From positions 1 to 51,079 of the forward strand of contig JAQBXN010000054.1 of the NCBI GenBank assembly GCA_027625095.1: a DNA stretch of 51,079 nucleotides. The letters run 5' to 3'. The DNA is from Planctomycetota bacterium. GTDB taxonomy: Bacteria; Planctomycetota; PUPC01; JACPCR01. The notes under the pieces are model-generated. The model had not been told where the DNA came from and searched no databases. It saw nothing but the letters and a program-made list of their open reading frames with translations. This document shows positions 6,788-16,727 of this stretch, piece by piece (position 1 is the first letter of the stretch; every line of letters begins with the position of its first letter). The translations under genes and the position numbers were made by a program.

Positions 6788-9700
6788 AGCATCTTCCAGA
6801 CTCTAAGGAATTCCGTGACTGCCCAAGCTTGGGCGCAGCAGCCGCGGTTTTTGTGTGGGTAGTCGCCGTCGAACACTTCTGAGATCTGGCCGACGCAGGC
6901 TTTGCGCATTTCTGATTCGTAGGTTCGCAGGATGGCACGGCCGAGGCGGATGGCACGCTGATCCTTTTCGAATGCGACGACGAGTGCCTCTACCCAGACT
7001 GGGAGCAGATGTCCCCAGCCCGTTCCGTTGTGGTATGCGGGCTTGCGAGCGGTGTCCTCGTCGCCTTCATATCGCCCTTTGAAGGGGTGCATAGGGTCTA
7101 CGCCGTTCGGCACATCTGCGCCCTCTAACCATGGCCATGCGGAGAGAGGGAGATCGGCAACACTTCGCAGACCTGACGGGATGAGCAGATGACGCCATGC
7201 GTTGATGACTGTTCGGCGGCCTGCGTCCTGGCCGGTGATACCAAAGGTGACCGCGTAGAGCTGGTTCGGGCGCAATGATTCGTCTTTGCTTGAGTGAGAC
7301 GGAGGCGTCGAGGATCGGGCTGGCAGGCAGTCGGCGTAATAGCCCTTCTCTTCCATCCAGAAGAGGTCCTGAATTGACTGTCGTGCCCGGAGGGCTACCT
7401 CTTTATAGATTTCGTTTTGCATTACGGAATGGGCGAATTCCAAGCCACGAATCCAGAGTGCCTGAATCTCGATCGGGTAGCCCACGCGAGGGGTACAGGC
7501 TGGATAGTTTGTGTCCATCCAGGTGAAGTGAGGGGGTGAATAGACGAGGCCGCTCGCTGTATCGCACTTGATTCCGTTCGGGGTGCCGGCCATGTAGTGA
7601 TCACAGATGGAGGTCACCCTGGCCGCGAGATTAAGGCCGCGCTGTTCCGCTTCGCTGGCTAAGGTGAGCCAGCCAATTTGATCCGAGAGTTCTTCGATAA
7701 CCTTGAGAAACCAAAGAGGCGCGTCTGAAGTATCCCGGTCGTTATCATTTTTCGCGGCGAGTGCGTTAGGTAAAGTGCCGTCGCGTTCCAGTGCTGCGAA
7801 TGCGAAAACCAGGTCGCGCACTTCCTCTGTGTAGCCGGAGGCGAGATAGCCTCGGGCTGCGATGAACGTGTCCCTGCCCCAATCCAGAAACCAAGGATAG
7901 CCGGCCAGCACGGTTTTCAGTTCGCCTCTCTTCACCAGGAATTGTTTCGCCGCGCGTTGGGCAAGGTGCTGGAGTAGTTTTGGTTTGCCGCTCTCCGTTT
8001 CCTTCAGCAGTGAGACAGCTCGGCGTCCATCTCCCACGGGCCAGACACCGAAATCGAGGTGCATGGAGCTGCGACGAATATTGAGCGGCATGTGGAAATA
8101 TCCCGGGCTGTAAGCGTCTCCGGAATCCGTCTGCCCGCGAGTGCCTTCGTGAGGATGCCGGATGCCGTATTGCCACTCGCCTTCGGGGCGAAACTCCGGA
8201 CAGTTGCTCTGGATCATGAATTCAAGCTTGTCGGTAATCTCTCTTCTGAACCCGACGCCGCGATTGAAATCGAGTTCCCTGTATGCGCCTGCAAACTGTC
8301 GCTCATCCAGGCCGAAAGCCCTGGTCTCGCCATGGTGGCCGCGGAACTCCAGATCCGGACGTACCAGAAACGCATGATCCGCCAGCGATGGGCCGTCCCA
8401 GGTAAGTGTGATCCGGCCTGCATTCTGAGTCGATGAAAATTGCACCTGTTCCTGGACCCGGATGTCGCCTTCCTGAAGGCGAAACTCGTAAAACCATGTG
8501 GGCCACGGCCAGCGGCGGAACTCGACCAGATACTCGAGGTCGAGCGGGTAAGTAAACATCGGTGTCGTCAGATAAATCCGGATTCGCTTAATCAACACGC
8601 AGCGCTCGTCGGGCACTTCAGGATGAAGATTAGCGGCGAAGAGCGCGTCATATTTGGAATAGATCGTGTGCGGTGAGAGCGGTTGCAACGCGTACGAACC
8701 GCGGTCATTGGTCAGCAGGTAGCGATGGGAGTCTTCGATTTCCTGTCGCTTGAAATCCAGTGAGATCGGCTGGGCCCGGGGCGCCAGGCAGAGCGCGTGA
8801 CCGTGTGAAGCAAGCCATTGGGGCTTGCCTTCACCAGTCGGCGGGCGATCCAACCGGCTTTGCTCGATGATGAACCCACCTTCGAAAACTTGGGCGTAGG
8901 CGACGTAGCTTTCTCTGCCGAAATCTTTGAAGGTGGGGATTTCAAGGGCGCCACTTTCAAAAACCAGCCGTGTTCGAAACGGAACACTTTGCTCCAGAAA
9001 CAGAACCTGTCCCGTGGACAGAACATGTAATCGAGTGCCGTGAGAAGAATTCCATTCACTGACTCCGAGAAAAATGTCCGCTTCCGTAATTTCTAGAATT
9101 CGCTGTGCAAGTGCGTCAGCGTTCTTGGGTGCACCGAGAGTGGATGCGGCAATCAGTACCTTCAATCCTTTCTCCCTTACCACGTTCACCAATTTGTCGA
9201 AGCCATCGAGGTCGAACAGCTCGCCCCACAGTTCTCCCAGGATGCTGCAGAGGCGGGTTTCTTCTTCCCTGGCTTCATTCTCTTCCTGGAGCTGATTCGA
9301 TGAAACCGTGTAAAGAGGACGTTTGAGATCGATGCACAAGGTTTCCAGTGGCTGCAAGACGATCGGTGCAAACGCGTCGACTCTTCGGTGAGTCAGAATG
9401 CATTGGGCTTCCTGCAACTCGATTTCCGATGGGATTTCGATGGTCCTGCTTTCGGATGGGTGAAGATTCATCACGACGAACAGATGCTCATCCTCCTTCT
9501 TGCGCTCGAATGCCAGCACGTCCGCGGGCATGCCTCCAACGGGAATCACGCGAGCCTGACCGCGGAAAAGCGGGTGCGTCTTCAGCAGTGAATTCAGGTC
9601 GCGAATGAACTCGACAATATTGTCGGGATTGCCCCATCGCAGGCCTGACGATTCGTGGACGCTGATCTTTTCCGTGGCCAGCCATTCCACTCCGTTAGTA

Positions 9701-11046
9701 AAACCAAAGGAGCCGGCAGACGATGTGAGAGCGCAAAGCACCAAGCGGTGTTTAACGAACTCCCTGCCACCAAGTGCGAGGCGATTGTTGTCGTGGGTCT
9801 CTGCATAGTTGGCGAGAATGCCGACCTCGTTACTGACACGATCGAGGTGCCGCAGATAGCCATAGAGCATCTCTGTGCCCTGCTGCTGAAACATCTCCGA
9901 ATACGCCCATTGCATGCCGCCGCGACGAAGGATCGCCTCTGATGTTTTCCATGGGCCACCGAGACCTTCGAGCAGAAAAAGTGTATCTGGAAAAACATCA
10001 AGCACGCGGGCTGTGACGTATTCCCAGACATCGACAGGCACCTGGTAACCTGCATCCGCCCGGAAACCGTCGACGCCGCGCTCGCACCAGAGCAGCAGCG
10101 AGTCGGCGAGATATTTCCAGACCTCTTTCTGCGAAAAGTCAAGCTCGACCAAATCCTCCCAGGTCACTCCCCATGCGCCGGGCGAGACGAAGTTGCCATC
10201 AGGACGGCGAACGAACCAGTCCGGATGATCGTTAAGAAGTTCGGTCGACCAGCCGAGATGATTGACTGCCATATCGAGCAGCACCTCACCTCCGTAGGCA
10301 TGCACCTGCGCGCAGAATTGGCGGAAGTGTTCGTTCGGGGTCCGGTCAGTTCGAAAGGCACAGTAAGCATGATTCACGCTGCGCATGTCGGCCGCGGCGT
10401 AAGGGCTCCCGTAACGTCCCATCCGTGCATAATGGGTTGGGGTCTCCTGAACGGGCAGCAAATGCAAAATGCGGATGCCGAGTTCTTCGAAAAGAAACGG
10501 GAGTTCCTTCTGGAGGTCATCGAGAGTGGCGCTTGGCGGGATGACAATGAACCCCTTTTCTTCGAGGTCGTTCACCGCGTCTTGTTGGTACGCGGGAGTC
10601 GCCTCCTCCATCTCTTTGTAGGGGCCAAACTGGCGCGGAAATGCGCTGTAAATGCTGTTGTTGCCCCACCACTTCAATGCATGAACCGAGACGTAGGAAT
10701 TGTCTCCCCAGGGCCAGTGGGTCACCCCATCGGCGGCGAGATAGGTTTTGAATTCGTAGTAACCAGGCTGGTACCCAATGAGCTCAACAGAAAAAGAGTT
10801 TTCGCCGACGCGATTCATCTCAACGTCATGCCAGCCGACTGCAAAGAGTGACGCTCCCTCTTCAACGCGTTCGATCACCTGCCGGCGTTTTTCCGCAGAG
10901 GCGTTGAGGTCGGTACGAAGAAATGCTTTCGCGTTCGCGGGCAGGGCGGCGCCCTCGACTCTCAATCCTACTTTGAGTACCTCTCCCGCAAAGAGGACCT
11001 GGCCCGTGCCGCAGACTGGATCGGCGGTGAGTTGATATTGGTTCAT
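6778..11046 (-). CDS. Two-domain glycogen debranching enzyme (GH13 + GH133)
   Basis: 1422 residues. An N-terminal beta-sandwich-like region (about 1-130) precedes a GH13 alpha-amylase barrel: region I LLDMAVNH (256-263), nucleophile D331 in GFRADAG, acid/base E360 in LFLLEGLGG and stabiliser D419 in ETHDN. A middle region of about 450 residues is unassigned. The C-terminal third is an amylo-alpha-1,6-glucosidase (GH133) barrel with PWFLDWGRDT (1051-1060) and DNDRDTSDAPLWF (1101-1113). Together these give the 4-alpha-glucanotransferase plus 1,6-glucosidase activities of eukaryotic AGL (about 1530 residues), able to dismantle limit dextrin. All GH13 catalytic residues look intact. It has no signal peptide, so intracellular glycogen is the likely substrate. 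No Shine-Dalgarno is obvious. The next gene upstream on this strand is 116 bp away. Confidence 0.88.
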   Translation of the reverse strand: MNQYQLTADPVCGTGQVLFAGEVLKVGLRVEGAALPANAKAFLRTDLNASAEKRRQVIERVEEGASLFAVGWHDVEMNRVGENSFSVELIGYQPGYYEFKTYLAADGVTHWPWGDNSYVSVHALKWWGNNSIYSAFPRQFGPYKEMEEATPAYQQDAVNDLEEKGFIVIPPSATLDDLQKELPFLFEELGIRILHLLPVQETPTHYARMGRYGSPYAAADMRSVNHAYCAFRTDRTPNEHFRQFCAQVHAYGGEVLLDMAVNHLGWSTELLNDHPDWFVRRPDGNFVSPGAWGVTWEDLVELDFSQKEVWKYLADSLLLWCERGVDGFRADAGYQVPVDVWEYVTARVLDVFPDTLFLLEGLGGPWKTSEAILRRGGMQWAYSEMFQQQGTEMLYGYLRHLDRVSNEVGILANYAETHDNNRLALGGREFVKHRLVLCALTSSAGSFGFTNGVEWLATEKISVHESSGLRWGNPDNIVEFIRDLNSLLKTHPLFRGQARVIPVGGMPADVLAFERKKEDEHLFVVMNLHPSESRTIEIPSEIELQEAQCILTHRRVDAFAPIVLQPLETLCIDLKRPLYTVSSNQLQEENEAREEETRLCSILGELWGELFDLDGFDKLVNVVREKGLKVLIAASTLGAPKNADALAQRILEITEADIFLGVSEWNSSHGTRLHVLSTGQVLFLEQSVPFRTRLVFESGALEIPTFKDFGRESYVAYAQVFEGGFIIEQSRLDRPPTGEGKPQWLASHGHALCLAPRAQPISLDFKRQEIEDSHRYLLTNDRGSYALQPLSPHTIYSKYDALFAANLHPEVPDERCVLIKRIRIYLTTPMFTYPLDLEYLVEFRRWPWPTWFYEFRLQEGDIRVQEQVQFSSTQNAGRITLTWDGPSLADHAFLVRPDLEFRGHHGETRAFGLDERQFAGAYRELDFNRGVGFRREITDKLEFMIQSNCPEFRPEGEWQYGIRHPHEGTRGQTDSGDAYSPGYFHMPLNIRRSSMHLDFGVWPVGDGRRAVSLLKETESGKPKLLQHLAQRAAKQFLVKRGELKTVLAGYPWFLDWGRDTFIAARGYLASGYTEEVRDLVFAFAALERDGTLPNALAAKNDNDRDTSDAPLWFLKVIEELSDQIGWLTLASEAEQRGLNLAARVTSICDHYMAGTPNGIKCDTASGLVYSPPHFTWMDTNYPACTPRVGYPIEIQALWIRGLEFAHSVMQNEIYKEVALRARQSIQDLFWMEEKGYYADCLPARSSTPPSHSSKDESLRPNQLYAVTFGITGQDAGRRTVINAWRHLLIPSGLRSVADLPLSAWPWLEGADVPNGVDPMHPFKGRYEGDEDTARKPAYHNGTGWGHLLPVWVEALVVAFEKDQRAIRLGRAILRTYESEMRKACVGQISEVFDGDYPHKNRGCCAQAWAVTEFLRVWKMLEE

Positions 11047-11162
11047 GTAGAGTGATCAGAGTGCATGCTGCGAATGACGAAAGCCAAGCGTAACAGAATG
11101 AAATTTTTTGAAGCAATACGGGTGAGGAGCAAAATTGTGAACCTCGCTGCCAGTTAATGGAC

Positions 11163-12359
11163 TCAAAAATGATCATGCGGCCAGATGTACGCATACCGCC
11201 GCGGGAAGAGTGCGAGGATGGTTTCGGTAAGTTCGCGGCTGCATTTTACGTCGGCCTTGGCCAGGATGAATTCTGGCGGCTGGTAGCCGAGCATCAACTG
11301 CGTCAAACGTTTCTGTGGCAGCGTGAGTGTGAGCCGGGTTTTGCCTTCGCAGGGGATGAGGCGTTTTCCCTTAACGGCGATGGCCGCTGCACCGATGTCG
11401 GTTTCTATGGAGAAAGGGCCGGGGACTTTGGCTCTGGATTCGGCGAGATGTTGTGACCACTGATGCAGCATCTTATGGACGGCCTGTTCCAGATTTATAA
11501 TGCGCGCCATGCCGCCGCCATTGCGGGGGAACGTAGTAGAGATGTTCAGGCCGTAGTCAGTGAATGCGGTGACAAGTGGAAGGTCTGCCGGGGCATCAAT
11601 ACCCATTTGACCGGCGCGGTACCGGCCGGCTATTTCAGCGGCGTCATGCAGGAGGCTTGCGAGGACTTCAGTGTCTGCCTGGGCGCCGAATTCGCGGATG
11701 CGGCAATTATTTTCAGTCGTTGCAAGTATCGAATATGCGACAACGCTCTTGCCCCGGGTAAAGATTCGTGCGCCTTCGAATCGACTGGACCTGAATTCCC
11801 ATTCAGCTTTGTTTCGGACAGCGTTACCCCATATCTGAGCGCCCGTCTGTTGGTAAAGTCTCTTCACCGAAGGCATGTCTGACTGCTTGAAGGCGCGTCC
11901 TTTGATTTTGTGGGGAGCTTTGAGCGCGTCACGCACACTGATGCTCATGCTGGTGGTCGGCAGGGCATTGATATAGCCGAATTTGTCATAGTAATCGTGA
12001 ATCCCGAACAGTACCGAAATATCGAATCCCTCTTTTTCAATGTGCCGGACGGCGTCTTTCATAACGCGGGCCGCATAGCCTTTGCGACGGTGCTCAGGGT
12101 CTGTGCCAACGTCTGCGATGCCGCCGACGCGCAAGATTGATTCACCAAACTTCATCTGTAAATCCTGGATACGAACCGAAGCGACGATCTTTCCGTCCAC
12201 CTCCAGAACCCTGGCAAGGTCTGGCCGAGCGCCAGGGCCTGTTTGTGCTTCAAAAAAATAATTGGAGCGACGGCCGTAATCGCTTGAAAAAGATCGGGCT
12301 GAAAGATGGGCGACCTGATTGAGTTCGTCGGCGCTGGAATGTCTTAGTCTTGTTGTCAT
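11163..12359 (-). CDS. Eis-like GNAT N-acetyltransferase
   Basis: 398 residues, the size of Eis-type proteins, which carry two GNAT-like domains and a C-terminal SCP2-like domain. The acetyl-CoA pyrophosphate-binding loop is at 84-96 (VGTDPEHRRKGYA, matching R/Q-x-x-G-x-A). It is followed by a helix and FGIHDYYDKFGY, typical of this family. Mycobacterial Eis acetylates aminoglycosides and protein lysines; the substrate here is unknown. The C-terminal TLTLPQKRLTQLMLGYQPPE segment resembles the sterol-carrier-like end of the family. It lies on the same strand as the debranching gene with a 116-bp gap and divergent from the response regulator. Confidence 0.82.
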   Translation of the reverse strand: MTTRLRHSSADELNQVAHLSARSFSSDYGRRSNYFFEAQTGPGARPDLARVLEVDGKIVASVRIQDLQMKFGESILRVGGIADVGTDPEHRRKGYAARVMKDAVRHIEKEGFDISVLFGIHDYYDKFGYINALPTTSMSISVRDALKAPHKIKGRAFKQSDMPSVKRLYQQTGAQIWGNAVRNKAEWEFRSSRFEGARIFTRGKSVVAYSILATTENNCRIREFGAQADTEVLASLLHDAAEIAGRYRAGQMGIDAPADLPLVTAFTDYGLNISTTFPRNGGGMARIINLEQAVHKMLHQWSQHLAESRAKVPGPFSIETDIGAAAIAVKGKRLIPCEGKTRLTLTLPQKRLTQLMLGYQPPEFILAKADVKCSRELTETILALFPRRYAYIWPHDHF

Positions 12360-12554
12360 GAGGTTCCCAAGGATTCGGACAGACGAGGAGAAAGAAGGGT
12401 GAATGGATCAGAGGTTCGGCTGTGATGATCTCGCAATGTTTCTTTGACATCAAACTGTTAAAGTGACCAGGATGGGGTTCGATACTAAAGCGTTGGCCCG
12501 AGCCCCGTGATATAGTTCCGACCTTTCGTTGCAACACCATCGAGGGTAAAGCAA

Positions 12555-13373
12555 ATGAGTGGCGATGCCCCAGGGCAATTTCGCCGGGCAGTTGAGATTT
12601 ATTTGAATCAGGCGTATGGGGAAGTAGAGCTACCACAGCGCGTTCGAAAGCGACTCGAGTTCATTCCGAAGACAGAATTGATACAGGAAATTCTTGCTGC
12701 CGATTCATTTGAAGTGGACAAGCCGGATGAGTCTCGTTGTGAGCCCTGTTTCAGGTTGAGACTGGGCAATCGGCGTTACCCGCACATGAAGCTCGTTGTT
12801 CAACGAATCAGCGAACAGCGATTTGTATATTCGGTGGATACGCACGACCAGCATTTCGACGTGCCGGCGAATTCGGAAGAAGAGGATGGGCTGAAAAAAC
12901 TGCGGGATTTCAACGGCGAACTCAAGCAACGAATCGAGCATTGCTGGAGGGACCACCAGATCACGACATTCAGCGGACTGCTTTCTTCCGAAATGGAAAG
13001 CAAGGAACGTGCGGAAGGGCTTCCACTGATAATGCTGGTAGAGGACGAGCCGGATATCCTGGAGGCTGAGAAACAAATCCTTGAGCTTGGTGGGTACTAC
13101 GTCCTTGCATTCCAGGATGGAAAGCTTGCAATGGACTCGATCGAAGGGGGTGGAAGGCCTGACCTGTGCATGCTCGACATCATGATGCGCGATATTGATG
13201 GCTTCCAAATCCGTGATGCGATCCGGGAGAAATTCGGGCCTGAGGTGCCGATTATATTCGTATCGGGATTGCCCGTGGAGGCGTTGGAGAAGAGCGGGGA
13301 AGAATTTTTACAGAAGCCTTTTCGTGGTGAGGATCTTCTGAATAAGGTGGAGTTCCTTATCAAGAAAAGTTAG
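12555..13373 (+). CDS. Response regulator with C-terminal receiver and unrecognised N-terminal domain
   Basis: 272 residues. The receiver domain occupies about 155-272 with acidic pocket E163/D164, phospho-acceptor D208 in LCMLDIMM, switch Ser S237 and invariant K254 in FLQKPF. Residues 1-150 match no family I recognise. They contain a likely alpha/beta segment (RLRLGNRRYPHMKLVVQRI, then a strand and VDTHDQHFDVP) that could be a ligand- or partner-binding fold. The order unknown-REC is the reverse of most output regulators, and there is no DNA-binding helix-turn-helix, so signalling is probably by protein contact. GAGGG lies about 8 nt before the ATG. The gene converges with, and overlaps by 4 bp, the kinase gene on the other strand. 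No histidine kinase is nearby. Confidence 0.85.
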   Translation: MSGDAPGQFRRAVEIYLNQAYGEVELPQRVRKRLEFIPKTELIQEILAADSFEVDKPDESRCEPCFRLRLGNRRYPHMKLVVQRISEQRFVYSVDTHDQHFDVPANSEEEDGLKKLRDFNGELKQRIEHCWRDHQITTFSGLLSSEMESKERAEGLPLIMLVEDEPDILEAEKQILELGGYYVLAFQDGKLAMDSIEGGGRPDLCMLDIMMRDIDGFQIRDAIREKFGPEVPIIFVSGLPVEALEKSGEEFLQKPFRGEDLLNKVEFLIKKS

Positions 13374-14497
13374 CGGCCATTCAGCCTCATTAAAGCTGTC
13401 TCCAGCCATCCTCGGAATTCGGCGAATCGCCCCTGATCTGCTCTGGCGATGAGCAGGGTGCCGATGGACAGAAGAATGATGACGAGCAGCATGATGGCTA
13501 CGGTTGTGCCTGAACGGGACTGCCGAGAGCGTGCGGCTACGGGTAGTTTGCCTTCGCGCACACGGGCCATGGCCTCGAGTAATTCGGCGTATGATTGATA
13601 CCGATAATCTGGCTTTTTCGCGCACATCTTCTGCAGTAGCAATTCGACACCTTCAGGCACTGGGTGGCCCAGTTCCTGGCCGGTGGGAAGGGGCCGCTGA
13701 ACATGGCCGCGAATGACCTCCAACGCGTTGCGGCCTTCATACGGCAGGCGGCCTGTCATCATGTGAAGCATGGTGATGCCCAGGGAATAGATGTCGGCAC
13801 GGTAATCGGAATGAGCCGCGTCGACGCTCTGTTCAGGGGCCAAGTAGTACGGAGTGCCGACACCGGTGCCAGACTCGGTGACTCGGATGTCGTCTTCGAT
13901 GTTCTTGGCCAGACCAAGGTCGGTGAGCTTAGTCTGGCCCGCGGGAGTCAGCAGGATGTTCTCGGGCTTGATATCTCGATGAATGAATGACCGTTTGTAT
14001 GCGTGCTGCAACGCCGCTGCGACAGCGGTTCCGATTTCAAGAGTTTTCTCGACAGATAGATTGCCCTTTGTGTCGATGAGTTGTTTTACCGTTTCGCCTT
14101 CGATGAAATCCATCACAATGTATGGCCGGTTTTCATGTTCACCGGTCTCGTAAACGTGAACGATGTTGGGGTGGTTCAGCGTGGCCGCGGCCTTTGCTTC
14201 TCGCTGAAAACGCTTGACGTAGCTCTGATTCTGACTGGCCTTGACCGAGAGCCATTTAAGGGCGAAGCGCGCGTCCTGATCCCCTTCCACTTCGTAAACA
14301 ATTCCAGTGCCACCTTCGCCAAGTTCCCTGATCACCCGGTAGGGGCCAATCCGCCCGGGCAAGCCGAGTTCCTCAGGATTTGGCACCTGTACTGCCGCCC
14401 CGCAGGCCGGGCAATGGATCCGGCGTCCGACATGCTCGTCTGCGGTCGAGAGCTTTTTGAAACACTCCGGATTGCTGCAATCGAACCGAATCGCCAT
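13370..14497 (-). CDS. Zinc-ribbon, membrane-anchored Ser/Thr protein kinase
   Basis: 375 residues from the ATG at 14497, preferred over a GTG 15 bp upstream because AAAGG lies about 8 nt before the ATG. An N-terminal zinc ribbon (C7, C12, C29, C32) precedes a PknB-type kinase: Gly-rich loop LGEGGTG (59-65), Lys K81, catalytic HRD 173-175, DLG 193-195 in place of DFG, and LAPEQ near 219. A single membrane span at about 331-351 leaves a short C-terminal tail of about 24 residues outside. The kinase side is therefore cytoplasmic, and the tail is too short for a typical PASTA or sensor domain, so sensing may be through the zinc ribbon or partners. It is convergent with the response-regulator gene (4-bp overlap). 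Nothing else in its direction is close. Confidence 0.9.
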   Translation of the reverse strand: MAIRFDCSNPECFKKLSTADEHVGRRIHCPACGAAVQVPNPEELGLPGRIGPYRVIRELGEGGTGIVYEVEGDQDARFALKWLSVKASQNQSYVKRFQREAKAAATLNHPNIVHVYETGEHENRPYIVMDFIEGETVKQLIDTKGNLSVEKTLEIGTAVAAALQHAYKRSFIHRDIKPENILLTPAGQTKLTDLGLAKNIEDDIRVTESGTGVGTPYYLAPEQSVDAAHSDYRADIYSLGITMLHMMTGRLPYEGRNALEVIRGHVQRPLPTGQELGHPVPEGVELLLQKMCAKKPDYRYQSYAELLEAMARVREGKLPVAARSRQSRSGTTVAIMLLVIILLSIGTLLIARADQGRFAEFRGWLETALMRLNGR

Positions 14498-14753
14498 GCA
14501 TGAACCTTTCACATTCGTGAGACTGATTGAACGTTATTGTCAACGATGGGTTTTGAAGTTTCTATCAGGGTGATAAAGAGCCCCCGAGGGCTTCAGACAG
14601 AGAAGGAGAAAGAGTTTACGCGGATTCCGGCAGACGAAGAAAGAAAGCGGCAAAGGGGTTGTTTTGGGAATTGATTTGCAGAACTCAGGCTGATTATTGA
14701 AAACGGTGAAGCTGATTCGACTCTGGACAGGTCTTCTCCGGGTTAGGAGGAAT
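14498..14753. other. Divergent intergenic region, kinase and membrane protein
   Basis: About 255 bp between two divergent genes, so it should hold two promoters, but no convincing -35/-10 pair was found. A small GC stem, AGCCC / GGGCT (about 14579-14591), and ATCAGGGTGAT (14564-14574) are present but lack terminator features. The strong AGGAGG for the membrane-protein gene lies at its right end. Confidence 0.35.
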
Positions 14754-16727
14754 ATGACGGAACAACTGCAGTCCGATGAACGAAGGCCGGTGAACGTTTT
14801 TCGCGTCATTCTCATTGGGACGTTTCTTTCTGTGCCATTCGCGTTTTGGCTGCAGTATGCGGAGCTCGTTCTGCGTGAGGGGCTCTTCGCTGTCTCCAGT
14901 GCGTTGCCTCCCCCGGCGATTGCAGGCCTCTTTATTCTTGCGTTGGTGCATGCCGGATTGAATTCTGCTGGACGTAAACACTGGCTTCCCCGTGAAGAGG
15001 TCTTGCTGATCTATCTGTTTCTCCTCATCACGGTGGCTCTCGCTTCGTATGGGCTGATTCAACAGCTTGTAATGCACTTGGCGGGCGGCTCCTTCTATTC
15101 GTCGAACAGTAATGATTTTGCGCCGGTGCTCGAGAAGCTTCCTAAATGGATTGCACCGCAAAATCCGGACTTGATTAAAAAGATGTTCAACGGCGCGGGT
15201 GTAGATGAAAGCTATCGGGCGTTCATGGTGCCGATGATACAAGGATGGCTCGTGCCGATGTTCAGATGGGGCTTGCTGGTAGGCGCAATTTACACATTCA
15301 CCTGGTCTCTTGCGCTAGTCGTTGAGGAGCAGTGGATCGTTGCAGAGCGAATGAAGTTCCCTTTAGTCGCTCCTCCACTTGAGCTGACCACTGGGGCGGG
15401 CGGTAAGAGCCGAATATTTGATCGTGGACTGTTAGGCAGCACCTCGCTGAAGCTTGGCCTGCTGGTAGCGATGTTCATGAACTGCTCATCGTTTGGCATG
15501 GCGTTTTCTCCGGAGTTTCCCAATATAAATTTGTTCTGGAACACAGGATTCGAGGTGCCGCCATGGAACGCGGGGAACATGGCAATGTCATACCGGCCGA
15601 TTGCTCTAGGGATTGCTTTCCTGGCGCCGGCGGATGTGAGCCTGAGTATCTGGTTGTTCGAATTCCTTAAGTCTGCACAGAGGATCTTTGGCGCTGCCCT
15701 CGGGCTGGGCGAATTGAGGGGTACGGATATGACAGGCAGTCTGGCCAAGTTCCCGTACCACTCTGAACAGGCGACCGGGGCATTCCTTTTCTTCGCTTTG
15801 CTAAGCATGTGGATGGCCAGGAAGCATTTGCTCAGCGTTTGCAGGTCGTTGACCGCGAAAGAGAAAGACCCCCACATTAAACGGATGCAGTGGGCCTGCT
15901 TTGGTGTGCTTGGAAGTGTCGCCTTCATCGTCATATGGCTCATATTCAGCGGGATGTTTGGTGGCGCAGTCTGTGCGTTTCTCCTCTTGCTTGTTGTACT
16001 CACCATCACCTATGCACGCATTCGTGCCAGTGCAGGGGTGCCACTTTACGGGATTAAGCCTGACAGACCGGACGTGATGCTGATATCCATGACGGGGACG
16101 TCAGCCTTCAGCACGACGTCACTCGCACAGATGGGCCCGCTTGGTTTTCTCTCATTGAGTTACTTTCCCCTGCTTATGGCTACTCAACTTGAGGGGCTGA
16201 AGATCGCGCAGGAAACGGGTGTTCGCCGGCGGGACTTGACGAAAGTTCTGTTCGCTGCACTGATTGTCGGCTTTGTTGTTGGGCTGTGGACTCTTTTCCA
16301 TGTGATGTACGTGCAGGGGGCAGACGAGTTTCATCGATATATCCGTCGAGCCCCGGAGTCCAGCTTTCGTTTCGCGGCAGGTTACTTGAAATCAGAGACC
16401 GGGGTGGACTGGTACGCAGCCTCCGCCGTGGTTGCCGGGTTCGCTTTTACCGGGGTGCTGAATGTGTGCCGGGGGCTCTATTGGTTCTGGCCAATCAATC
16501 CGCTGGGTTACGCCATTTCGCAAACTCCGGCCACCAATCAGATGTGGGGAATGTTTTTGATTGCCTGGATAGTCAAGGTGCTCGTAATGCGTTACGGCGG
16601 GGTGCGCCTCTACCGGCGATTTGTGCCCTTCTTCCTGGGTTTGATTTTTGGGCAGATGGTATTGGTGATCGTCAGCAACGGCCTGAATATCTGGCTGGGT
16701 ACGAGGATTTACGTAAGTGCGTTCTAA
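14754..16727 (+). CDS. DUF6785/DUF6784-like polytopic membrane protein
   Basis: 657 residues from the ATG at 14754. This start is chosen over an upstream TTG (14697) because AGGAGG sits just before it, though with only about 3 nt spacing. The protein is largely hydrophobic, with roughly 12-14 membrane segments. It contains an oligopeptide-transporter-like pattern: paired helices, a large loop after the first four helices (LEKLPKWIAPQNPDLIKKMF) and PLYGIKPDRPDVMLISMTGT near the middle. I recognise it as the DUF6785-type family found in Lentisphaerota, Sumerlaeota and related genomes; its substrate is unknown. It stands alone on the plus strand, convergent with the following hypothetical gene. 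Confidence 0.7.
   Translation: MTEQLQSDERRPVNVFRVILIGTFLSVPFAFWLQYAELVLREGLFAVSSALPPPAIAGLFILALVHAGLNSAGRKHWLPREEVLLIYLFLLITVALASYGLIQQLVMHLAGGSFYSSNSNDFAPVLEKLPKWIAPQNPDLIKKMFNGAGVDESYRAFMVPMIQGWLVPMFRWGLLVGAIYTFTWSLALVVEEQWIVAERMKFPLVAPPLELTTGAGGKSRIFDRGLLGSTSLKLGLLVAMFMNCSSFGMAFSPEFPNINLFWNTGFEVPPWNAGNMAMSYRPIALGIAFLAPADVSLSIWLFEFLKSAQRIFGAALGLGELRGTDMTGSLAKFPYHSEQATGAFLFFALLSMWMARKHLLSVCRSLTAKEKDPHIKRMQWACFGVLGSVAFIVIWLIFSGMFGGAVCAFLLLLVVLTITYARIRASAGVPLYGIKPDRPDVMLISMTGTSAFSTTSLAQMGPLGFLSLSYFPLLMATQLEGLKIAQETGVRRRDLTKVLFAALIVGFVVGLWTLFHVMYVQGADEFHRYIRRAPESSFRFAAGYLKSETGVDWYAASAVVAGFAFTGVLNVCRGLYWFWPINPLGYAISQTPATNQMWGMFLIAWIVKVLVMRYGGVRLYRRFVPFFLGLIFGQMVLVIVSNGLNIWLGTRIYVSAF

Noticed and set aside
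10225..10851. 208-residue plus-strand open frame within the debranching gene
   Set aside because: It lies opposite the GH13 barrel with intact catalytic motifs and shows no independent features.
14579..14591. AGCCC/GGGCT stem as a terminator
   Set aside because: It lies between divergent genes where no transcript should end, and has no proper T-run.
14697..14753. Earlier TTG start for the DUF6785-like membrane protein
   Set aside because: AGGAGG directly precedes the ATG at 14754, and the added residues are not needed for the first membrane segment.
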